64,000 nucleotides of DNA, from positions 3,410,001-3,474,000 of the forward strand of contig NZ_JACBZS010000001.1 in the NCBI RefSeq assembly GCF_013408305.1. The letters are read 5' to 3'. The position numbers were made by a program, and so were the translations under genes. Shown one piece after another: positions 56,393 to 64,000 of this stretch. Origin of the DNA: Naumannella cuiyingiana. Its GTDB lineage: Bacteria; Actinomycetota; Actinomycetes; Propionibacteriales; Propionibacteriaceae. Every line of letters begins with the position of its first letter. Within the stretch, counting starts at the first letter, position 1. The notes beneath the pieces are model-generated. The model ran no database searches and was not told where the DNA came from. It saw nothing but the letters and a program-made list of their open reading frames with translations.

Positions 56393-56863
56393 TCGAAAGG
56401 TCATTCGTTGTGAGCTTGCGTGATCCGGCGGAAGGTACGGCCACAAGGCTGCCGACGGGAGATGAGTCACGGTCACTGCGTACGGACGGGGCCAAGAACC
56501 CGTTGAGTCAGGCTCGGCTGTGATGGCCGTGGTCGGAGGTGATGCTTCGTGAGTGGAAGGAGATCCGGCGACGCCGTCGACCAGAGGCGGCCGGCCCGAG
56601 AACAGGACGTAAAGAGCGATGTAGCGTCCCGGCCGCGGCCGGAGCGCGCATTGGGCCACGCGGCGTGCTGACGTCCGCGCGGGCTCTGGCGGGGCGATGT
56701 GAGTGCGCCGACCGCCGCAATCGCGTGCCATGACGACACCCCATTCCTGGTGCCCGGGAAGCGTGGTTGCAGCGGCATAGGGTCAGTCCACGCTTCGTCG
56801 TCGGACTGTCACCGCTCCGTGCGAGGCTTACAGCACGAGAGCAGCCTTCCCGAAGGAGCATCC
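56393..56863. other. Gene-poor stretch upstream of the OLD nuclease
   Basis: No frame here has both a ribosome site and good codon bias; I see no gene, tRNA or clear repeat. Codon and base use differ from the flanking operons, as expected of transferred DNA. Confidence 0.4.
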
Positions 56864-58804
56864 ATGCGTCTGACCCGGGCACGCATCACCAACTTCAAGT
56901 CCGTCCTGGACTCCGAATGGTTCACGTTCGATGACCTCACCTGCCTGGTCGGCAAGAACGAGAGCGGTAAGACCGCGCTGCTGGAGGCGCTGGAGAAGCT
57001 GAACTCGGTCCGGCCCGAGCGGGCTGACTTGTCCGAGACGAGCTATCCGCGGATGAACTGGTCCGAATATGAGGAGTCCGAAGACGTCGACGTGGCGTTG
57101 ACGACGGAGTGGGAGCTCGACGACGACGAGTATGCCGAGGTCATGGCCATGGCCGGCTCCGCTGAGGCGGTCACCTCCCGCAAGGTCGTCGTTGCGAAGA
57201 ACTACGACAACAAGCTCACCTGGACCGTCCCAGTGGACCTGGCGGAGGCGGTCAGCCACGCCGTCGAGAACTCCGGACTGTCCGAGCAGGAGAAGCAGGA
57301 GCTGTCGGAAGCAGGCGACACGGCCGAGCTGCTGGCCACGCTCAAGAATGTCGGGGAGCCGTCGCCGCAGCAGGAGGCCTTGCTCAAAGAGCTCACCGAA
57401 CGCTGGCCGAAGGGCGGCGTCCAGTCCACCGTTCGTGGCTATCTCGAAGATCGGCTGCCGAAGTTCGTCTACTACGACCAATACGATCGACTGCCGGGCA
57501 GGGTGTCGCTGGACCAGCTGCTCGCCGCGAAGGCGAACGGCACGCTTGAGCAGCTGACGGGATCGCAGGTATTCCTCGCGCTGCTGTCGATGGTCGGCTC
57601 GACGCCGGAGGCGATCAACCAGATCGCGACCTCCGAGGAGCTCATCAGCAAGCTCGAGGGCGTGCAGACGCGCCTGTCGAAAAAGATCTTCAAGTACTGG
57701 TCGCAGAACCGGCACCTGAAGGTCCGGTTCCGGTTCGACCAGGCCAGCCCTGGTGACCCAGCGCCGTTCAACAGCGGCAAGGTTTTCCAGACCCGCATCG
57801 AGAACACCCGGCACGAGGCGACGATCCGGCTCGACGAGCGCAGCACCGGATTTATCTGGTTCTTCTCCTTCCTGGTGTGGTTCTCTGAGGTGCAGAAGCA
57901 GCACGGCGACAACCTCGTGGTGCTGCTGGACGAGCCCGGCCTGACCCTGCACGCACGCGCGCAGGAGGACCTGCTGCGATACATCCGCGAGGAGCTCCTG
58001 CCCAGGTACCAGGTCGTCTACACCACCCACTCGCCGTTCATGGTCGACGCCGCCAACCTGCTCAGCTGCCGCACCGTCGAGGACGCTACCGGGCCGAACG
58101 AGGAGGTCCTCGGGACCAAGGTCGGCGACCAGGTCCTGTCCACGGACGGGGACACCCTGTTCCCGCTGCAGGCGGCCCTGGGCTACGACCTGACGCAGAC
58201 GCTGTTCGTCGGGGAGCACTGCCTTCTCGTGGAGGGGCCCTCGGACCTGCTGTACATCCAATGGGCCTGCGATCAGCTGCGCCAGCAGGGCCGAACCCCG
58301 CTCGACTCGCGCTGGACGGTCACCCCGTGCGGCGGCATCACCAAGGTCCCAAGCTTCCTGGCGCTCTTCGGCGGCAGCAAGCTGCACGTCGCGGTTCTGA
58401 CCGACCACGGTGCCGGCGACAAGAAAAAGGTCCGCGACCTACGCGAGTCGGACCTTCTGCGGGACGGGCACGTCTTCAGCGCCGACATGTTCGCTGAAGG
58501 AGGCCCCGGCGAGGCCGACGTGGAGGACATCATCGGCCGCGACGGCTACCTCCAACTGGTCAAGGCGACCTACGGCCTCACCGTGAAGCAGACGCTTCCG
58601 AAGAAGGCACCGGCCGACGCGCCAGGACGTGTCACGGTCGAGGTCGAGGACCACTTCCGGACACTGCCGGGCGCCGTGGACGAGTACGGGCACTTCGGCC
58701 CGTCGCGCTACCTCATCGAGCATCCGGACGTGCTGGGCACGCACGCCGCGGACGCGCTCGACCGTTTCGAATCACTGTTCAAGGCGCTCAACGCGCTGCT
58801 GTGA
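56864..58804 (+). CDS. OLD-family ATP-dependent nuclease (AAA-TOPRIM)
   Basis: A 646-residue protein with an SMC/RecF-like ATPase split by insertions: Walker A is GKNESGKT (30-37) and Walker B is LLDEPGLT (about 354-361). The TOPRIM domain has E457 in VEGPSD and D514 in LTDHGAGD, where the usual DxD is altered. OLD proteins cut DNA and often defend against phage. ATG 56864 follows AAGGAG. No UvrD-like helicase (gajB) follows, so this is a solitary class-1 type. It lies in a degraded island next to a recombinase remnant. Confidence 0.88.
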   Translation: MRLTRARITNFKSVLDSEWFTFDDLTCLVGKNESGKTALLEALEKLNSVRPERADLSETSYPRMNWSEYEESEDVDVALTTEWELDDDEYAEVMAMAGSAEAVTSRKVVVAKNYDNKLTWTVPVDLAEAVSHAVENSGLSEQEKQELSEAGDTAELLATLKNVGEPSPQQEALLKELTERWPKGGVQSTVRGYLEDRLPKFVYYDQYDRLPGRVSLDQLLAAKANGTLEQLTGSQVFLALLSMVGSTPEAINQIATSEELISKLEGVQTRLSKKIFKYWSQNRHLKVRFRFDQASPGDPAPFNSGKVFQTRIENTRHEATIRLDERSTGFIWFFSFLVWFSEVQKQHGDNLVVLLDEPGLTLHARAQEDLLRYIREELLPRYQVVYTTHSPFMVDAANLLSCRTVEDATGPNEEVLGTKVGDQVLSTDGDTLFPLQAALGYDLTQTLFVGEHCLLVEGPSDLLYIQWACDQLRQQGRTPLDSRWTVTPCGGITKVPSFLALFGGSKLHVAVLTDHGAGDKKKVRDLRESDLLRDGHVFSADMFAEGGPGEADVEDIIGRDGYLQLVKATYGLTVKQTLPKKAPADAPGRVTVEVEDHFRTLPGAVDEYGHFGPSRYLIEHPDVLGTHAADALDRFESLFKALNALL

Positions 58805-58861
58805 CAGGCCCGCCAATGTCACGCAGCATCATGACCGGGAGCCCCGTCCATCGACGCGACG

Positions 58862-59029
58862 TCACGGGGAAGCAATGCGTCGTCCGGCGTAGCGAGCCCA
58901 CGGCTCGGCGGCTTTGTTGGCGTGGAGGAAGGCGACCTGGTGGCTGTAGCCGAGTGTGTCGGCGACGAGCGAGGGTGGGCACTCGAGCACGAGTTCACCG
59001 ATTGCTCGATTTCGTGCGCTCAACGCAGG
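58862..59029 (-). pseudogene. Tyrosine recombinase C-terminal remnant
   Basis: Read on the minus strand from an upstream stop (59030-59032), 55 codons end at TGA 58862-58864. They encode PPSLVADTLGYSHQVAF and KAAEPWARYAG, a typical C-terminus of actinobacterial integrases. The catalytic R-H-R-Y part is missing. It shows past site-specific integration at this locus. The rest of 58805-59364 has no recognised gene. Confidence 0.6.
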
Positions 59030-59364
59030 TCATCGGCGTGTCGTTACCAAGGCGCCGGCAGTCTCACTCGCCAGCGTCTGGGCTATCGCAGTCCTGCTCC
59101 GTCATTCGAGAGCAGCTGTTTGCGCAGGTTAGGACCTTAGTGGCCGCTGACGCCGGGGTAGTGGCATGCAGCGAGCCAGATGATTCATCTGATGCACTAC
59201 GCACACTATCGTAATGTCATAATGTGGCTTATCGGACCAGCATCGTGGTCGCGGTGATAAGGGTTCGGTAAGAGGCTGACCATGCGGTTGCGTCGTACCG
59301 AACTGGTCGGCAGCGTGGGCGCCAGCGACGATCAAGCTACGGAAGCGCCTGTGAGGTGAAAGCG

Positions 59365-59490
59365 ATGTCAGTCGGGATATGGTCACTGCTTTGGGTGTGG
59401 GCAGCCATGATTGTGGGGCTCATCGCGGTGGTGCTCGCTGGTGGGCTGATCTTGCTGGCCCGGCGGCACCGACCTCGTCGGCCCGATTGA
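59365..59490 (+). CDS. 41-residue single-TM membrane peptide
   Basis: ATG 59365 has GAGGTGAAAGCG in front. The product is one hydrophobic helix (about residues 9-32, rich in V, L, I, G, A) followed by ARRHRPRRPD, a basic cytosolic tail. Such small peptides are found as toxins, modulators or orphan proteins. It is between the recombinase remnant and fdhA. Confidence 0.55.
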   Translation: MSVGIWSLLWVWAAMIVGLIAVVLAGGLILLARRHRPRRPD

Positions 59491-59527
59491 GTGCCCTTCG
59501 GCGGGCAGAGTCCACGCAGCGGGTGTG

Positions 59528-60742
59528 TCAGGCGACCATGCCGTGCGGATCGATCACATACTTGCGCGCGACGCCCTGATCGAAGCTGGCATAGCCTTCC
59601 GGGGCCTCGTCCAGCGTGATCACGGTCGCGTTCACCGCCTTCCCGATGTCGGCCTTGTCGCTCAAGATCATGTTCATCAGCTTCCGGTTGTACTGCTTCA
59701 CCGGGCACTGGCCGGTCACGAAGTAGTTCGACTTGGACCAGCCGAGGCCCAACCGCACGCCGAGCGTTCCTTCCTTGGCGGCGTCGTCGACGGCACCGGG
59801 GTCGCCGGTGACGTAGAGGCCGGGAATGCCGATCCCTGCGCCCGCCCGCGCGATGGTCATCGCGTCGTTGAGCACAGTCGCGGGCGCCTCCGCGGCGCCC
59901 TCGCCGTGGCCGCGCGCCTCGAATCCGACCGCGTCCACGGCCGCGTCCACGACCGGCTCGCCGACGATGTCGGCCACCTTGTCGCCCAACTCCCCTTCGC
60001 TGGTCAGGTCGATCCCGACACAGCCGAACGATTCGGCCTGGCGCAGCCGCTCGGGATTCATGTCACCGACCATCACCACCGACGCGCCGAGCAACTGCGC
60101 GGCGTACGCGGCGGCCAGCCCGACGGGCCCGGCGCCGGCGACATAGACCGTCGAGCCCGTCGTCGTGCCGGCGGTGATCGCGCCGTGATAGCCGGTCGGG
60201 AAGATGTCGGACAGCATCGTCAGGTCCAAGATCTTCTCCAGGGCCTGATCGCGGTCGGGGAACTTCAGCAGGTTGAAGTCGGCGTACGGCACCATCACAT
60301 AGTCCGCCTGCCCGCCGATCCAGCCGCCCATGTCCACGTAGCCGTACGCGGCACCGGGCCTTGCCGGATTGACGTTCAGGCAGATCCCGGTCTTGCCCTC
60401 GTTGCACAGCCGACACCGACCGCAGGCGATGTTGAACGGCGTCGAGACGATGTCGCCCTTCTTGACGAAGAGCACGTCCTCCCCGGTCTCGACGACCTCA
60501 CCGGTGATCTCGTGCCCGAGCGTCTGCCCCACGGGCGCGGTGGTACGCCCGCGCACCATGTGTTGGTCGGAGCCGCAGATGTTGGTGGTGACCAGCTTGA
60601 GAATGACCGCGTGTGGGGCCTTCTGTGCGATACCGAAGTGACTCGCGACCTCCTCGGGGATCTCCAGCTTCGGGTAGTCGATCGACTCGACCGCCACCTT
60701 CCCGGGACCCTGGTACACGACGACGCGGTTGGAGTCAGCCAT
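59528..60742 (-). CDS. fdhA: Glutathione-independent formaldehyde dehydrogenase
   Basis: Oxidises formaldehyde to formate with NAD. A 404-residue zinc MDR enzyme: the catalytic Cys is in NICGSDQHMV, LGHEITG, structural Cys in CGRCRLCNEGKTGIC, and GAGPVGLAAAYAA binds the nucleotide. MDR enzymes of this subgroup keep NAD tightly bound. Start ATG 60742; a single gene. Confidence 0.92.
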   Translation of the reverse strand: MADSNRVVVYQGPGKVAVESIDYPKLEIPEEVASHFGIAQKAPHAVILKLVTTNICGSDQHMVRGRTTAPVGQTLGHEITGEVVETGEDVLFVKKGDIVSTPFNIACGRCRLCNEGKTGICLNVNPARPGAAYGYVDMGGWIGGQADYVMVPYADFNLLKFPDRDQALEKILDLTMLSDIFPTGYHGAITAGTTTGSTVYVAGAGPVGLAAAYAAQLLGASVVMVGDMNPERLRQAESFGCVGIDLTSEGELGDKVADIVGEPVVDAAVDAVGFEARGHGEGAAEAPATVLNDAMTIARAGAGIGIPGLYVTGDPGAVDDAAKEGTLGVRLGLGWSKSNYFVTGQCPVKQYNRKLMNMILSDKADIGKAVNATVITLDEAPEGYASFDQGVARKYVIDPHGMVA

Positions 60743-60794
60743 GACTCATCCTTTCCTCGGATGACTCCACAATGCGCCGACATCGACGCTCTGG

Positions 60795-63182
<2,388 letters not shown>

Positions 63183-63216
63183 TGCTCTCCCGTCCCTGAC
63201 TCGGCCGCGCTCGACT

Positions 63217-64000
63217 CTAGTCGACCGTCAACGGTCCCGGCGCTGGTTGCCGCGGGTGAGGTTCGTCGCCGACCGCGGCCTGGGCCTGCCACAGCTCGCG
63301 CTTCAACTGCTCGCGGATCTCGCCGTAGGCGGGGTCGTGGTACACGTTGTGCAGCTCGTCCGGGTCGTTCGCCAGGTCGTAGAGCTCCCATTCGGGCGGG
63401 TAGGTGTAGGGGCCGGAGCCCGGGACCCCCAGGCCGTCGTTGTAGAAGTAGATGATCTTGTAGCGTTCCGTGCGCAGGCCATAGTGCGCCAGGACGTGAT
63501 GGTCGGAGGAGTCGTTCTCCCAGTACCGGTAGTACAGGCCGTCGCGGGCCGGCTCCGGCGTACCTGGCGCGAGATCGCGCCAGAAGCTTCTCCCCTGCAT
63601 CCGCGGATCCGGCTGGACCCCGGCCGCCTCCAGCAGGGTCCGGGCGAAGTCGACATTGGCGACCATCTCGCCCGATTCGGTGCCCGCCGCGATCGCCCTG
63701 GGGTAGCTGATCAGGAACGGCATCCGCAGCGACTCCTCGTACATGAATCGCTTGTCGAACCAGCCGTGCTCGCCGATGAAGTAGCCCTGGTCGGAGGTGT
63801 AGATCACGATCGTGTCGTCGAACTGGTCGCGGTCGTCGAGCCAGTCGATCAGCCGGCCTACGTTGTCGTCGACGGATGCGATCACCGCCAGGTAGTCCTC
63901 CATGAACCGCTGGTACTTCCACGCCGCCAGATCGGAATAGCTCAGCCCCTCCGGCGGATCGATCTTGAGATCGTCGCGGCGCAGGTAGTCGGCGACCCGC
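63217..64000 (-). CDS. Sulfatase (C-terminal part, 5' end outside window)
   Basis: The frame is open from the window edge to the stop at 63217, 260 residues. It carries the C-terminal half of an arylsulfatase: IYTSDQGYFIGEHGWFDK with metal-site Asp, PFLISYPRAI, then the C-terminal LYDLANDPDELHNV motif. The N-terminal C-x-P/S-R site is off the window. It starts 35 bp from the UvrA-like gene on the same strand. Confidence 0.9.
   Translation of the reverse strand, partial: RVADYLRRDDLKIDPPEGLSYSDLAAWKYQRFMEDYLAVIASVDDNVGRLIDWLDDRDQFDDTIVIYTSDQGYFIGEHGWFDKRFMYEESLRMPFLISYPRAIAAGTESGEMVANVDFARTLLEAAGVQPDPRMQGRSFWRDLAPGTPEPARDGLYYRYWENDSSDHHVLAHYGLRTERYKIIYFYNDGLGVPGSGPYTYPPEWELYDLANDPDELHNVYHDPAYGEIREQLKRELWQAQAAVGDEPHPRQPAPGPLTVD

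Noticed and set aside
56539-56733. 64-codon frame upstream of the OLD gene
   Set aside because: Starts MLREWKEIRRRRRP and is Arg-rich with no conserved motif, poor codon bias and no similarity recognised.

Overview
The window reads as a chromosome segment of a high-GC actinobacterium. The best guess is the Propionibacteriaceae. The evidence is strongly GC-biased third codon positions, many GTG starts, a PPi-dependent phosphofructokinase of the propionibacterial type, phosphatidylinositol-mannoside genes, a GarA/FtsR-type locus and a glycine riboswitch ahead of gcvP. The family assignment is inference; no rRNA or species marker is present.

Layout. 1-2535: tail of an unknown gene, then a divergent LysR/MFS pair. 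2551-2659: tRNA-Val(CAC) with its terminator. 2813-4797: a GntR regulator with a palindromic operator and a translationally overlapped ankyrin-repeat lipoprotein. 4798-5574: a gene-poor stretch with two related GC-rich hairpins, a cluster of DnaA-box-like words, a candidate structured RNA and a possible 44-residue ORF. 5575-19652: a near-continuous block in which two sets of genes that lie apart in Mycobacterium tuberculosis are joined. The first is thrS, HIT hydrolase, PIP synthase, PIM acyltransferase and pimA. The second is pgsA2-like, DUF881, sbp, DUF881, gcvH, garA, ftsR-like merR, bifunctional nuclease, merR and gcvP with its riboswitch. It links inositol-lipid and mannoside synthesis to glycine cleavage and to the FHA regulator of 2-oxoglutarate metabolism. 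19761-25385: YihY-type membrane protein, PPi-PFK, SoxR, a MalY/PatB lyase and a YciO/Sua5 protein.

24657-29790 is a minus-strand operon for gamma-glutamylated amine catabolism: FCD regulator, glutamine-synthetase-like ligase, aldehyde dehydrogenase, short-chain dehydrogenase and class-I amidotransferase hydrolase. An SDR sits where the classical putrescine pathway has an amine oxidase, which points to an amino-alcohol substrate. It is followed by cstA with its YbdD partner, an ECF41-type sigma factor with a matching promoter before the next membrane gene, a secreted esterase, a uracil/xanthine permease and an AlkZ-like winged-helix protein.

37905-39300 is a repeat-rich locus: a solitary AbiEi-type winged helix joined to a PD-(D/E)XK-like domain, bracketed by two direct copies of a palindrome and two degenerate tandem arrays. 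I consider this the best candidate for an undescribed element. 39323-55478 is mostly housekeeping and metabolic genes: PPK2, TPR protein, EcsC, alcohol dehydrogenase, sodium:solute symporter, panC, M14 carboxypeptidase, LOG protein, a second LysR/MFS pair, dienelactone hydrolase and VOC proteins.

56024-59500 looks like a degraded island: a solitary OLD-family ATPase-TOPRIM nuclease, a HicB-like remnant, a tyrosine-recombinase C-terminal remnant and a 41-residue membrane peptide. The window ends with glutathione-independent formaldehyde dehydrogenase, a short UvrA paralogue and a sulfatase cut by the window edge.
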